DNA of 64,000 nucleotides. Origin: Vreelandella subglaciescola (GTDB taxonomy: Bacteria; Pseudomonadota; Gammaproteobacteria; Pseudomonadales; Halomonadaceae). This document shows, in pieces, positions 1-8,714 of the stretch. Numbering within the stretch: position 1 is the first letter of the stretch; each line of letters opens with the position of its first letter. Position numbers and translations under genes: made by a program. The DNA lies in assembly GCF_900142895.1 (NCBI RefSeq), contig NZ_LT670847.1:124001-188000 (forward strand), in the 5' to 3' direction. The notes under the pieces were generated by a model. It saw only the letters and a program-made list of their open reading frames with translations, searched no databases and had not been told where the DNA came from.

Positions 1-898
1 CCGGGTCAAACAGGCGAAAGGCCAGGCCGACGACCGTGGCGATGGGCGCCAGCGTAATCCAGCGCTTTTCAAAGTTCAGGCGCAGGCCCAGCACTTCTTT
101 ACCGTCGACCATTTGCTTGCAGACGATGCCGGTATCGGGAAGCGACGTGGCATCAGAGCCCGCGCGAGGGCCGGTCAGGCCAAAGCAGGGGATCTCGCGG
201 CCATCGGACAGGCGCGGCAGATAGTGGTCTTTCTGCTCTTCGGTGCCGTATTTCAGCAGTAGCTCGCCCGGGCCCAACGAGTTGGGCACGCCAACCGTGA
301 CCATCAGCGTTTCGTTGACGGCAAGCTTTTGCAGCACCATCGATTGCCCCTTGGCGGAAAAGCCCAGCCCGCCGTATTCTTTGGGGATAATCATCCCGAA
401 AAAGCCTTCTTTTTTCAGGTAGTCCCAAAGCTCCTGGGGCAGGTCGGCGCGCTCCCGGGCGATATCCCAGGCGTTGCACATGCCCGCCGCCTTGGCGCAC
501 TGGACGTCAAGAAAGACCTGTTCGTCATCGGTTAATCCGCTGTCGGCATAGTCGAGCAGCTTGCTCCACTGGGGTTTGCCGGAGAAAAGCTCGCCGTCCC
601 AAGAAACGGTGCCGGCCTCAAGGGCGGTGCGCTCGGTGTCGGACACTTTGGGCGCGACTTTTTTGAACATGGCAAAAAGCCGCGGAGTCAGCCACATCCG
701 GCGCAGCACCGGCAGGCCGGCAACGGCGGTCACCGCCGCACCGATCAACAACAACACGCCAATCACTGGCGCGCCCAGGCCAAGGCCTACAAGGCCCAGC
801 ACGCCAAGCACCAGCAGCGTGGCCGAGGCTCCGGCTTCGCGCCGCATCACCACCAGCAGGCCAATCACGGCCAGCACAATCAAAAATAAGGTGAGCAT
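1..898 (-). CDS. fadE: Acyl-CoA dehydrogenase FadE, N-terminal part (cut by window edge)
   Basis: FAD-dependent acyl-CoA dehydrogenase of beta-oxidation. Translating the minus strand from the ATG at 898 gives about 299 open residues running off the left edge. The first ~75 residues hold hydrophobic membrane segments followed by a WLTPRLF-type linker, which is the FadE arrangement (family length about 800 aa) rather than that of short soluble acyl-CoA dehydrogenases. The acyl-CoA dehydrogenase N-terminal region follows, with IIPKEYGGLGFSAKGQS and LTGPRAGSDA blocks typical of the family. A TetR-type palindrome lies upstream. Family assignment is firm; the C-terminal two thirds are not visible. 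Confidence 0.9.
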   Translation of the reverse strand, partial: MLTLFLIVLAVIGLLVVMRREAGASATLLVLGVLGLVGLGLGAPVIGVLLLIGAAVTAVAGLPVLRRMWLTPRLFAMFKKVAPKVSDTERTALEAGTVSWDGELFSGKPQWSKLLDYADSGLTDDEQVFLDVQCAKAAGMCNAWDIARERADLPQELWDYLKKEGFFGMIIPKEYGGLGFSAKGQSMVLQKLAVNETLMVTVGVPNSLGPGELLLKYGTEEQKDHYLPRLSDGREIPCFGLTGPRAGSDATSLPDTGIVCKQMVDGKEVLGLRLNFEKRWITLAPIATVVGLAFRLFDP

Positions 899-942
899 AG
901 ACTTTCTCCAGGTAACGTCAGAACGATAGCGTCAGACGGGTA

Positions 943-960
943 TTCGAACACTCGTTTGAA
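943..960. promoter_or_regulatory. Possible PsrA/FadR-type operator upstream of fadE
   Basis: Near-perfect 18-bp inverted repeat, half-sites TTCGAAC and GTTTGAA around a 4-bp spacer. On the bottom strand it reads CAAAC-N4-GTTCG, one mismatch from the CAAAC-N4-GTTTG pattern known for PsrA, the TetR-family repressor of fatty-acid genes in pseudomonads. It lies 45-62 bp before the fadE start, a sensible operator position. The assignment is by pattern and context only. Confidence 0.5.
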
Positions 961-1085
961 TAGTGGCAGACTCCCGCCTTGCCGCGCAAGCATTCCGGGC
1001 GTCTTTTTATCAGGCTGTCTATCAAGCGTTCCATCAAGGTCTTTACACTTGTTCTATCAAGCTATCGCCTAACGCCGTAAAGCAC

Positions 1086-1116
1086 AAAAAAGCGCCGCGG
1101 CATGGCCACGGCGCTT
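1086..1116 (-). terminator. Intrinsic terminator after betA
   Basis: Perfect 8-bp stem AAGCGCCG/CGGCGCTT with an 11-nt loop. On the minus strand it is followed by a run of T (six A on the plus strand at 1086-1091). It lies about 60 bp beyond the betA stop and closes the betIBA transcript. The rest of 899-1175 holds the fadE leader and nothing else recognisable except three short direct repeats of the type GTTAGTCAGGCA just after the betA stop (1142-1180). Confidence 0.8.
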
Positions 1117-1175
1117 GATACTTGATCTGAGGTTCAAACAGAGTTAGTCAGGCAGGGTTAGTCAGGCAGAGTTAG

Positions 1176-2828
1176 TCAGGCGACATAGTAGGGCACATCG
1201 CGGCGAGGCAGCGGCGTGCGGCCACGAATCTTGTCGGCGATTTTTTCCGCCAGCATAATCGTTGGCGCGTTGAGGTTGCCGGCAGGAATCAGCGGAAACA
1301 GCGAGGCATCCACTACGCGCAGGTTCTCTACGCCATGAACCCGGCCCTGGCCGTCGGTGACCGCCATAGCGTCTTCGCCCATACGACAGGTGCCGCACGG
1401 ATGATAGGCGGTTTCGGCCTTTTGCTGAATGAAGGCGTCCAGCTCGGCATCGGAATCGGCGGCGACACCCGGGGCAATTTCACGCCCGCGATAGTCGTCA
1501 AACGCCGGCTGGCGGATGATCTCGCGGGTCAGGCGGATGCCGTCGCGAAACTCCTGCCAGTCTTTCGGCGTGGCCATGTAGTTGAACAGAATGCTGGGGG
1601 CGGTACTCGGGTCTTTCGAGGTCAGGCGAACGCGGCCGCGACTTTCCGAGCGCATCGAGCCGACGTGCGCCTGAAAGCCGTGGGCCTGTACCGCACTTTT
1701 GCCGTTGTAGCTGATGGCGATGGGCAAAAAGTGATACTGCAGGTTCGGCCAGGCTTCGTTTTCATTGCTGCGGATAAAGGCACAGGCTTCAAACTGGTTG
1801 CTGGCGCCGATGCCGGTGCCGGCAAACAGCCACTGCGCGCCGATTTTAGGCTGGTTGTACCACTTGAGCGCGGGGTAGAGCGAAATTGGCTCTTTGCACT
1901 CGTACTGCAGGTACATTTCCAGATGGTCCTGCAGGTTTTCGCCCACGCCGGGCAGCGCATGCACCGGGGTAATATCCAGCGCATCAAGCAGCGAGACCGC
2001 GCCGATACCCGAGCGCTGGAGTATCTGCGGCGAGGCAATGGCGCCGGCGCACAGCAGCACCTCGCGGCGCGCATGGGCCCGCATCGGCTGGCCTTTGCGC
2101 GTATAGCGCACGCCCGTGGCGCGCTTGCCGTCAAACTCGATCACGTCGGTGAGCGCATGGGTTTCAATGGTCACGTTAGCACGTTGTTTGGCGGCATCCA
2201 GATAGCCGCGGGCGGTCGAGGCGCGGCGGCCTTTGGGCGTAACGAAGCGATCCATGGGGCCGAAGCCTTCCTGGCGGTAGCCGTTGACGTCGTCGGTTTC
2301 GGCGTAGCCGGCCTGCACGCCGGCGTCGATAAAGGTGCGGTACAGCGGGTTGTTACTCGCCGTCCGCGGAGTGGCCACGTCAATTGGCCCGTCGCCGCCG
2401 TGGTAGTCGTTGGCGCCGGTATCACGGCGCTCGGACTTTTTGAAGTAGGGCAGGCAGCTGAGGTAATCCCAGTCTTCAAGCCCCGGGTGTTTCGCCCAGC
2501 CGTCGTAGTCCAGCGCGTTGCCGCGGATGTAGCACATGCCGTTGATCAGCGAAGAGCCGCCCAGCCCCTTGCCGCGGCCGCACTCCATGCGCCGGCCGCC
2601 CATGTGTGGCTCGGGGTCGGTTTCAAATGCCCAGTTGTTACGCGTGCCCTGCAGCGGGTAGGCCAGCGCGGCGGGCATCTGGGTGCGAAAATCCAAGCGG
2701 TAGTCGGGGCCGCCGGCTTCCAGCAGCAACACGCTAGCGTCGCTGTCTTCGCTAAGGCGCGCGGCGAGCACGTTGCCCGCCGAGCCGGCGCCGATAATCA
2801 CATAGTCAAATTCGCGGAGTTGGGACAT
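1176..2828 (-). CDS. betA: Choline dehydrogenase BetA
   Basis: Membrane-associated FAD enzyme of the GMC oxidoreductase family that oxidises choline to betaine aldehyde, the first step to the osmoprotectant glycine betaine. Residues 6-33 form the ADP-binding fold ([18 protein letters not shown]). The second GMC signature ([15 protein letters not shown]) is mid-protein, and the C-terminal HPCGTCRMG plus [15 protein letters not shown] blocks carry the catalytic His/Asn region. The start at 2828 ([10 protein letters not shown]) gives 550 aa, close to E. coli BetA, with CAGGAAA as ribosome site; the reading frame is open much further upstream, but that part overlaps betB. It is last in the betI-betB-betA order, 43 bp after betB. 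Confidence 0.96.
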   Translation of the reverse strand: MSQLREFDYVIIGAGSAGNVLAARLSEDSDASVLLLEAGGPDYRLDFRTQMPAALAYPLQGTRNNWAFETDPEPHMGGRRMECGRGKGLGGSSLINGMCYIRGNALDYDGWAKHPGLEDWDYLSCLPYFKKSERRDTGANDYHGGDGPIDVATPRTASNNPLYRTFIDAGVQAGYAETDDVNGYRQEGFGPMDRFVTPKGRRASTARGYLDAAKQRANVTIETHALTDVIEFDGKRATGVRYTRKGQPMRAHARREVLLCAGAIASPQILQRSGIGAVSLLDALDITPVHALPGVGENLQDHLEMYLQYECKEPISLYPALKWYNQPKIGAQWLFAGTGIGASNQFEACAFIRSNENEAWPNLQYHFLPIAISYNGKSAVQAHGFQAHVGSMRSESRGRVRLTSKDPSTAPSILFNYMATPKDWQEFRDGIRLTREIIRQPAFDDYRGREIAPGVAADSDAELDAFIQQKAETAYHPCGTCRMGEDAMAVTDGQGRVHGVENLRVVDASLFPLIPAGNLNAPTIMLAEKIADKIRGRTPLPRRDVPYYVA

Positions 2829-2871
2829 GACGGTTTCCTGACATCGTTGACGGGGAGAAAAACAGTGCGCG

Positions 2872-4341
2872 TTAAAACGCCGACTCAAACGGGCCCATTT
2901 CCACCTGAACCGATTTGGTCTGGGTGTAGTGGCCAAGCGTCTCAACGCCGTTTTCCCGCCCAATACCCGACTGCTTATAGCCACCCACGGGCATTTCAGC
3001 GGGCGAGTCGCCCCAGGTGTTGATCCAGCAGATGCCCGCTTCCAGCTGATGAATGACGCGGTGCGCGCGGTTGATGTTTTCGCTGAACACGCCGGCGGCC
3101 AGGCCGTACTCGGTGTCGTTGGCGCGGCGGATGGCTTCATCTTCTTCATCAAAGGCGAGCAGCGCCATCACCGGGCCAAAGATTTCCTCACGCACGATGC
3201 GCATGTTGTCATGGCAGTCGGTAAAGATAGTGGGAGCCGCCCAGGCGCCGCGAGCGAACGCGCCTTGGGTAAACGCCGCCTCGTCGCAGGCCAGTACGCG
3301 CGCGCCTTCTTCCTTACCCAGTGCGATGTAGCCCAGCACTTTTTGCTGATGCTCAAAGCTCACCAGCGGGCCGAAGTTGACGCTGAGGTCGAGCGGGTCG
3401 CCGGGGTGAATGCGCGCTACGCGCTCAAGCAGCTTGGCTTCAAACGCGTCTTTCACCGAGCGCTCAATAAATACGCGGGTACCATTAGTGCAGACCTGCC
3501 CGCTGGAGTAGAAATTGGCCATCATCGCGGCGTCGGCGGCGCGGTCAAGGTCGGCATCGGCGAAGACCAGCAGCGGCGACTTGCCGCCCAGCTCCATGGT
3601 GGCGTCTTTCAGCGTGGAACCGGCAGCGGCGGCCATGACTTTCTTGCCGGTGCCCACTTCGCCGGTAAAAGAAATCTTGGCTATCCCTGAGTGGCGCGTC
3701 AGCATTTCGCCCACGCGGCCGTCGCCGTGAACCACGTTGAACACGCCGTCGGGCAGGCCGGCCTGGGTGAAAATGTCGGCCAGCTTCATGACGGTCAGCG
3801 GGGTGACTTCGCTGGGCTTGAACACCACCGCATTGCCTGCGGCGAGCGCCGGAGCGGCTTTCCAGCAGGCAATTTGCAGCGGGTAGTTCCACGCGCCAAT
3901 AGCGCCAATCACGCCCAGCGGCTCGCGGCGGGTGTAGACAAAAGAGCTTTCGCGCAGCGGTATCTGGCTGCCTTCGAGCGCGGGCGCCAAGCCGGCATAA
4001 TACTCAAGGGCATCGGCGCCGGTGTGAATATCCACCGCGGTGGTTTCACTCAGCGGCTTGCCGGTATTGCGGGTTTCAAGCTCGGCCAGCGCGTCGTTTT
4101 GCTCACGCAGTAGCGCCACGGCGCGGTGAAGTACCCGGGCGCGCTCCATGCCGGTCATCGCCGCCCAGACTTTCTGGCCACGCACGGCACTGGCGACGGC
4201 GGCGTCCACGTCGGCCTCGCTTGCCTGACCGATGGTAGCTAACAGGCTGGCATCAAAGGGGTTGGTCACGCTGAAGGTGTCGCCCGAGGTCGCAGTAACC
4301 GGGTGGCCGTCAATATAGAGCGGTTGAATGTCGTGAGCCAT
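2872..4341 (-). CDS. betB: Betaine aldehyde dehydrogenase BetB
   Basis: NAD(P)-dependent aldehyde dehydrogenase that converts betaine aldehyde to glycine betaine. The start at 4341 ([12 protein letters not shown]) is preceded by AAGGAG seven bases away and gives 489 aa, matching the ~490-aa family; the frame extends 14 codons further but without support. Visible motifs: [14 protein letters not shown], the Glu motif MELGGKSP and the catalytic Cys motif [14 protein letters not shown]. It lies 22 bp after betI and 43 bp before betA, so the three are one transcript under BetI control. Confidence 0.96.
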   Translation of the reverse strand: MAHDIQPLYIDGHPVTATSGDTFSVTNPFDASLLATIGQASEADVDAAVASAVRGQKVWAAMTGMERARVLHRAVALLREQNDALAELETRNTGKPLSETTAVDIHTGADALEYYAGLAPALEGSQIPLRESSFVYTRREPLGVIGAIGAWNYPLQIACWKAAPALAAGNAVVFKPSEVTPLTVMKLADIFTQAGLPDGVFNVVHGDGRVGEMLTRHSGIAKISFTGEVGTGKKVMAAAAGSTLKDATMELGGKSPLLVFADADLDRAADAAMMANFYSSGQVCTNGTRVFIERSVKDAFEAKLLERVARIHPGDPLDLSVNFGPLVSFEHQQKVLGYIALGKEEGARVLACDEAAFTQGAFARGAWAAPTIFTDCHDNMRIVREEIFGPVMALLAFDEEDEAIRRANDTEYGLAAGVFSENINRAHRVIHQLEAGICWINTWGDSPAEMPVGGYKQSGIGRENGVETLGHYTQTKSVQVEMGPFESAF

Positions 4342-4363
4342 GAGGGTCTCCTTCGGCGGCTGA

Positions 4364-4969
4364 TTATGCTGCGGTGGTGCCACAGTGGTGGGCTAACAGC
4401 TGGTCAAGGTAGGCGAAGGCCAGGCGCCGCGCGCCGTCGGCGTTGAGCCCGCCGGGCGTGAGCGCGCCACGCAGCCAGAGGCCATCGATCATCGCGGCCA
4501 GGCCGCGTGCGGCATTGCGAGCCTCTACGCGAGGCATCACCCGGGAGAAGTGGTAGCACAGGTTGTCGTACAGGCGGCGGTCGTTGACGTTTTGCAGCCG
4601 TGCCAGCGCGGGTTTGTGCATGCTGCTCGTCCAGAAGGCAAGCCAGGTCTTGGCGGCGGGGCCGGTCACCTGGGTGTGGTCGAAGTTGCCTTCGATCACC
4701 GCGCCGATGAGGGCGCGGGGCGAGTCGTCGTCAAGCTCGCGCCGGCGCGAACCGACGGCGTTGCCAAGATCGGTGAGAATCTGGCGCATTGTCGCTTCAA
4801 GCAGGCCGTCCTTGCCGCCAAAATAATGGCTTATAATGCCCGCCGAAACGCCGGCATGGCGCGCAATGCGCACTATCGTCGCGTCAGCCAGCCCCACCTC
4901 GTTAATCGCGTTCATGGTGGCGTTGATTAACTGCTGACGGCGTATTGGCTCCATTCCCACCTTGGGCAC
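4364..4969 (-). CDS. betI: Choline-responsive repressor BetI
   Basis: TetR-family repressor of the choline-to-betaine genes, released by choline. 201 aa, beginning [15 protein letters not shown], which is the diagnostic BetI N-terminus. A helix-turn-helix follows ([28 protein letters not shown], about residues 30-57) and a BetI-type ligand domain containing [11 protein letters not shown]. First gene of betIBA and divergent from the binding-protein gene at 5135; the shared intergenic region holds its palindromic operator. Confidence 0.95.
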   Translation of the reverse strand: MPKVGMEPIRRQQLINATMNAINEVGLADATIVRIARHAGVSAGIISHYFGGKDGLLEATMRQILTDLGNAVGSRRRELDDDSPRALIGAVIEGNFDHTQVTGPAAKTWLAFWTSSMHKPALARLQNVNDRRLYDNLCYHFSRVMPRVEARNAARGLAAMIDGLWLRGALTPGGLNADGARRLAFAYLDQLLAHHCGTTAA

Positions 4970-5048
4970 AGCGTTCTCCTTTTGCGTAGCGGTTCACCCT
5001 TGAAACCAGCGTTAAAGCGTGATTACCTGTGCATCGTAATATTTTTTT

Positions 5049-5062
5049 ATTGAACGTTCAAT
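5049..5062. promoter_or_regulatory. BetI operator between betI and choX
   Basis: Perfect 14-bp palindrome ATTGAACGTTCAAT inside a longer dyad (TTTATTGA ... TCAATnAATAAA). This is the core known for BetI sites in several proteobacteria. Midway between the divergent genes, it can control both. The 165-bp intergenic region is AT-rich around it, as expected for back-to-back promoters. Confidence 0.85.
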
Positions 5063-5134
5063 CAATAAAGGTCATGTGATTTTCGGCCTGTTATCTTCCA
5101 AGACGACGTTTCAAAATCACCAGAGGATTTCGCC

Positions 5135-6079
5135 ATGAGCTTGTCGACCCCATCACATTCACGCTGGCTGGGTGCTTTAGTGCTCGCCGCCGGCGTGCCT
5201 GCCACCGCACTGGCTCAGCAGTGCGATACCGTGCGTTTTGCCGAAGTCGGCTGGACGGACATTACCGCCACTACCGCGCTCACCACCGAAGTGCTAGAAG
5301 GCCTGGGCTATGACACCCGGGTGGATACCGTCTCCGTGCCGATTGCCTACTCGGGCATGAAAAACAACGACTTCGATGTGTTTCTGGGCAACTGGATGCC
5401 GACCATGGCGTCCATCAGCGACAAGTACGTTGAAGGTGGCGGCGTAGACCGCCTGGATGCCAACCTTGAAGGCGCCAAGTACACCTTGGCCGTGCCGCAG
5501 TACGTCTACGACGCCGGCGTGACGTCGGTTACCGATCTGGCCGAGCATGCAGAAAAGTTCGATTCTGATATCCACGGCATCGAAGCCGGTAACGACGGCA
5601 ACCAGATGATTCAGGGCATGATCGACGACGGTGCCTACGGCCTTGACGGCTGGAATCTGGTGGACTCCAGCGAGGCGGGCATGCTCTCCGAGCTGAAAGC
5701 ACGCACGCCCAATGAGAAGTGGATGGTGTTTCTCGGCTGGGAACCGCACCCGATGAATAGCAACTTCGACATGGCCTATCTGGCCGATGCCGATGACTAC
5801 TTCGGTCCGGATCTTGGCGGCGCCACGGTATATACCAATACGCGCGGCGGCTACGTTGAGGAATGCGCCAACGTGGGGCAGCTCCTGAACAACCTGACGT
5901 TTACCCTGGAAATGGAAAACGAGCTGATGGCCGACATCATGGATGACGGCCAGAAGCCCCGCGAAGCGGCCCGCGCCTACCTTCAGGAGAATGACGACAT
6001 TCTGGATGAATGGCTTGACGGCGTGACGACGCGTGACGGCGAGCCGGGCGCGCCCGCTGTACGTGCCGCGCTGAACTAA
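5135..6079 (+). CDS. Choline/betaine ABC-transporter substrate-binding protein (ChoX-like)
   Basis: Periplasmic binding protein of the OpuAC/ProX superfamily, 314 aa. Residues 1-27 form a Sec signal peptide ending ATALAQ. The mature N-terminus (VRFAEVGWTDITATTA) and the block DVFLGNWMP resemble the rhizobial choline-binding protein ChoX; the aromatic-rich segment FLGWEPHPMN fits a quaternary-amine cage. It is divergent from betIBA and shares the BetI operator, so it probably supplies choline or betaine. No permease or ATPase gene follows: the next feature is a tRNA. It therefore works with a transporter encoded elsewhere, or has been orphaned. Choline rather than betaine specificity is inferred. 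Confidence 0.85.
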   Translation: MSLSTPSHSRWLGALVLAAGVPATALAQQCDTVRFAEVGWTDITATTALTTEVLEGLGYDTRVDTVSVPIAYSGMKNNDFDVFLGNWMPTMASISDKYVEGGGVDRLDANLEGAKYTLAVPQYVYDAGVTSVTDLAEHAEKFDSDIHGIEAGNDGNQMIQGMIDDGAYGLDGWNLVDSSEAGMLSELKARTPNEKWMVFLGWEPHPMNSNFDMAYLADADDYFGPDLGGATVYTNTRGGYVEECANVGQLLNNLTFTLEMENELMADIMDDGQKPREAARAYLQENDDILDEWLDGVTTRDGEPGAPAVRAALN

Positions 6080-6121
6080 ACCAAACCGTGACAGCGTTTT
6101 AGGCAAAGGCAGGCCAAAGGC

Positions 6122-6150
6122 TTGTCTTTACCGCTAAACACAGGCATAAT
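6122..6150 (+). promoter_or_regulatory. Sigma-70 promoter of tRNA-Met
   Basis: TTGTCT and CATAAT hexamers 17 bp apart, followed by a GC-rich discriminator (GCCCCGC) of the kind seen at stringently controlled stable-RNA promoters, 23 bp before the mature tRNA 5' end. Confidence 0.6.
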
Positions 6151-6172
6151 CTTGCCCCGCTGATGAGGAAAA

Positions 6173-6249
6173 GGCTACGTAGCTCAGTTGGTTAGAGCAC
6201 ATCACTCATAATGATGGGGTCCCCTGTTCGAATCAGGGCGTAGCCACCA
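6173..6249 (+). tRNA. tRNA-Met (CAT), elongator
   Basis: Full cloverleaf: acceptor stem GGCTACG pairs with CGTAGCC, D arm with AGTTGGTTAGAGC, anticodon loop CTCATAA (anticodon CAT), T arm with TTCGAAT, discriminator A and an encoded CCA. The first ~50 bases match the E. coli elongator Met tRNA as I recall it, and the paired first base pair of the acceptor stem argues against initiator tRNA. A perfect UUCG hairpin (GCAAGC-TTCG-GCTTGC, 6294-6309) separates it from ffs. Confidence 0.95.
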
Positions 6250-6314
6250 CGGCGTAGTATATGTAGAATTAGTATTTGTAAGCGTAGTATCCGCAAGCTT
6301 CGGCTTGCCGCGAT

Positions 6315-6427
6315 GGTGGCCCCTTAGGTCCTCCCGCAACGCTAAACTGCAAACCCCGCCAGGCCCGGAAGGGAGCAACGGTAGTGGTGGATGCGTGTGC
6401 CGGGATGTGGCTTTTGGGGCCGCCTCC
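6315..6427 (+). ncRNA. ffs: 4.5S signal recognition particle RNA
   Basis: Hairpin RNA of the bacterial SRP that binds Ffh and targets membrane proteins to FtsY/SecYEG. The diagnostic apical parts are present: TCCTCCCGCAACGCTA, the Ffh-binding loop with AGGCCCGGAAGGGAGCA, and GTGTGCCGGGATGT. The ends close in a long helix (6315-6323 with 6416-6424, one G-U pair). Length about 113 nt, as in E. coli. Exact ends are estimated from the helix. Confidence 0.92.
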
Positions 6428-6498
6428 ATTTTAGACCCTTCCGTTTTACCCCTTCGCTATTTCAGCCCTCCGTTTCGTACGTATACCTGCTCTGTATC

Positions 6499-6519
6499 CG
6501 GCATTTAGTGCCGTTTTTT
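6499..6519 (+). terminator. Intrinsic terminator downstream of ffs
   Basis: Perfect 5-bp stem CGGCA/TGCCG with loop TTTAG followed by six T. The only plus-strand gene upstream is ffs, whose 3' end is ~70 bp away. Confidence 0.65.
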
Positions 6520-6565
6520 CGTGTCAGAATTCTCGCGACAGAATCTTTAGCAACGGCTCGGTCAC

Positions 6566-7057
6566 TTATTCGAGCGCGGCCGCTGCAACCGCGGCGAAGT
6601 CCGTCTCGAGCTCCTCGGCGGCGGTGGCTAGCGCCTCGCCACCTTCTTCCCTGTAGGGTTCATAGACGTAGGTGGGCAGTTTGTACGACAAGGTCGCGGT
6701 GCCATCGGGCGCTTCGGTGACGTACATGCGGATCGGCGCCTCGATCATCGCTGCCGTGGATACCTGCAGGATCCGAACGGCGTAGTCGTTGTTGAACAGG
6801 CCGATGACCCGGTTGCCGGGTATTTCGATACCACGATCAGCCGCCGCCTGGGTCGGGCCGGCTTCGGTGACGACCCCGAGCTCGCTGTTTTCGGCGGCCG
6901 CCTTCACGTCATCAACTAACTCCTGATATAGCTTGTCGCTGTCGTGAACGGCCCAACCATCCTGCGGGCCGACGGTGGGGATAGTGTCTTGCGCGGAGGC
7001 AGACGCTGTCGCGAGAAGCGCGCAGCCGAGAAGGCCAGCGGAAATCAACTTGTGCAT
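6566..7057 (-). CDS. Exported DUF302 protein
   Basis: 163 aa. Residues 1-22 are a Sec signal peptide ending ASASAQ, so the protein is periplasmic. The remainder matches the DUF302 fold family: the NRVIGLFNNDYAVRILQ strand and the MIEAPIRMYVTEAPDGTATLSYKLP segment are its hallmark. DUF302 proteins have no settled function; some occur with sulfur or redox genes. Transcribed away from the BREX operon, it looks like the last chromosomal gene before the defence island. Confidence 0.75.
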   Translation of the reverse strand: MHKLISAGLLGCALLATASASAQDTIPTVGPQDGWAVHDSDKLYQELVDDVKAAAENSELGVVTEAGPTQAAADRGIEIPGNRVIGLFNNDYAVRILQVSTAAMIEAPIRMYVTEAPDGTATLSYKLPTYVYEPYREEGGEALATAAEELETDFAAVAAAALE

Positions 7058-7238
7058 TGCATGCTCCCGAAGTGGTGTTGGATCAACATAGTGAAAAGGT
7101 AGGCACTCGAAAACCAGCGTGCTGTCTTTTGTTGGTTCTCAAGGAGACATTAGTGACCCTGTCGTGGCATGACTCGACTTTGCACGATGCGTATCTATAT
7201 TCTTCACCCCCTTTCATACATACAGCCTTGGGCATGCC

Positions 7239-7847
7239 GTGACTGCTTCGTTTACCTATAATTCTGACCTCATTGGGGGCGCGCTGATGGTACGCGAAAG
7301 CCGCATCATTGCCGGTCTGATGCTTGACGGTACCGATGATGCCACTTGGCATCAGACCATCATGGTGGACAATTGCCTGCAGAAAAACCGTCCAGCCACT
7401 GCTAAGCGTATGGCGCAGGCGATTCGCAAACGTCTCGAGCGGTTAGAACCGCCGTTCTGGCAGGCACTTCAAGAGGGTGATGCCTTACTCGCGACGCAGG
7501 TTTCTTTTTGTGCGGCGATGGCGCGTAACCTGCTGTTGGTCGAGTTTTTAGAGACGGTGGTGGCCGATGCCTTCGCGACCCGAGCGGAACGGCTGGAGGC
7601 GTATTGGTGGGATGACTTTCTTGCCGAGCGTGCTTTCCGTGACCCGGCGATAGCGAATTGGGCAGCGTCTTCTCAACGAAAGATGGGCCAGGTTGTATTC
7701 CGGATGCTGACTGAAGTCGGCGTGCTGGAAAACACCCGCAGCCGCCGGCTGTGCTCACTTTTGTTGCAACCCGATGTAGAGAGGTTGCTGGAAAGCCATG
7801 GCATGGTGCGGCTACAAAATTGCCTGGGCGCCTTGCGGTTTCGTTAG
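7239..7847 (+). CDS. brxA: BREX protein BrxA
   Basis: First core gene of a type I BREX phage-defence operon; BrxA (DUF1819) is a small DNA-binding protein of NusB-like fold. 202 aa, matching the family, with the typical opening YNSDLIGGALMVRESRIIAGLML. The start is GTG at 7239: no ATG occurs upstream in frame and the next in-frame Met comes after the conserved N-terminal strand. The 181 bp upstream is shared with the divergent DUF302 gene and should hold the BREX promoter (a TATATT -10-like hexamer at 7196, no clear -35). No WYL-type BrxR regulator gene lies upstream. Confidence 0.92.
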   Translation: MTASFTYNSDLIGGALMVRESRIIAGLMLDGTDDATWHQTIMVDNCLQKNRPATAKRMAQAIRKRLERLEPPFWQALQEGDALLATQVSFCAAMARNLLLVEFLETVVADAFATRAERLEAYWWDDFLAERAFRDPAIANWAASSQRKMGQVVFRMLTEVGVLENTRSRRLCSLLLQPDVERLLESHGMVRLQNCLGALRFR

Positions 7848-7988
7848 CGCATCCAGGGCGTCGGCAAATCTATACGTTAAGCGGCGTAATGGCATAGATG
7901 ACGCAGCGGCGAAGTATCGCAATGACGGTGGGTAGCACGTAAGATCATCATCATCTAAACAAGAATGACAGTCGCAAGGTGAGACCAT

Positions 7989-8597
7989 ATGTCACTAGCT
8001 CCACAGGGCCCAGCTCGCCGCGAAGACCCCCACCTGCAGGATCGCCTCAATCAGATCGCCGAGAAGATCACCAGCCCGACATTTCTCTCTGGGGAAGGAC
8101 TGGGTAATGAGATCGGCTTCTGGATTTTTGAGTATCCCCCCGAGCACGAACTCCAGGTGCGTGAATACCTGACTTTTCTAGAAGGGGTGCTGGCGCGTCA
8201 GTACGGTGAGTTAACCGTGGATCGCGTCAATTTATTGCGCGTGCTGCGTGATTATCTTAGTGAACGCGGCTTTCTTGATAAAGCGATTGCCCTGCAGCAG
8301 CATAAGGGCGATGCGGCACTGAACAAAGCGCTGCGCGGCCCGCTACACATGGATAAGTTTGCGCCCTTCATGATCCGCCATGCGCTGTCGCACGACCCCG
8401 ACATCATTTTGCTGTCCGGCGTCGGCAGCGTCTGGCCGGTCATGCGCGCGCATAGCTTGCTCAACGCACTACACGGGCTACTTGGCCATAAGCCGCTGGT
8501 GCTTTTTTATCCCGGCCGTTATGACGGTCAGACGCTAACTCTGTTCAACCAGATCGCCAGTAATAATTACTATCGCGCCTTTGCGCTGGTGCCCTGA
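7989..8597 (+). CDS. brxB: BREX protein BrxB
   Basis: 202-aa member of the BrxB/DUF1788 family, an essential BREX component of unknown biochemistry. Recognisable family features are the GLGNEIGFWIFEYPPEHE segment, the FLEGVLARQY helix and the C-terminal PLVLFYPGRYDGQTLTLF...YYRAF block. Starts at ATG 7989 after an AAGGTGAG ribosome site. A 141-bp gap separates it from brxA, unusually long within this operon, with no obvious terminator or promoter. Confidence 0.92.
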   Translation: MSLAPQGPARREDPHLQDRLNQIAEKITSPTFLSGEGLGNEIGFWIFEYPPEHELQVREYLTFLEGVLARQYGELTVDRVNLLRVLRDYLSERGFLDKAIALQQHKGDAALNKALRGPLHMDKFAPFMIRHALSHDPDIILLSGVGSVWPVMRAHSLLNALHGLLGHKPLVLFYPGRYDGQTLTLFNQIASNNYYRAFALVP

Positions 8598-8714
8598 AGG
8601 GCAATAATATCGCGGCCCGCCTCGTTGTAACTCATCATGGCTTATGGCCTTACCACCTCCGCTACAGCCTGAACTCAACCAGTAAGGCGCTGTCCGTTAA
8701 GGAATTCATTGAGC

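Noticed and set aside
1335..3023. Long open frame antisense to betA/betB
   Set aside because: GC-rich shadow frame: no ribosome site and no recognisable domain, while betA and betB on the other strand are certain.
6173..6427. tRNA-Met/ffs as the integration site of the downstream defence island
   Set aside because: The 3' parts of neither RNA are repeated near 25.6 kb or 45.8 kb, and no integrase gene is present.
7058..7238. BrxR/WYL regulator gene or operator upstream of brxA
   Set aside because: The 181-bp interval has no credible ORF with a start and motif, and no strong inverted repeat.
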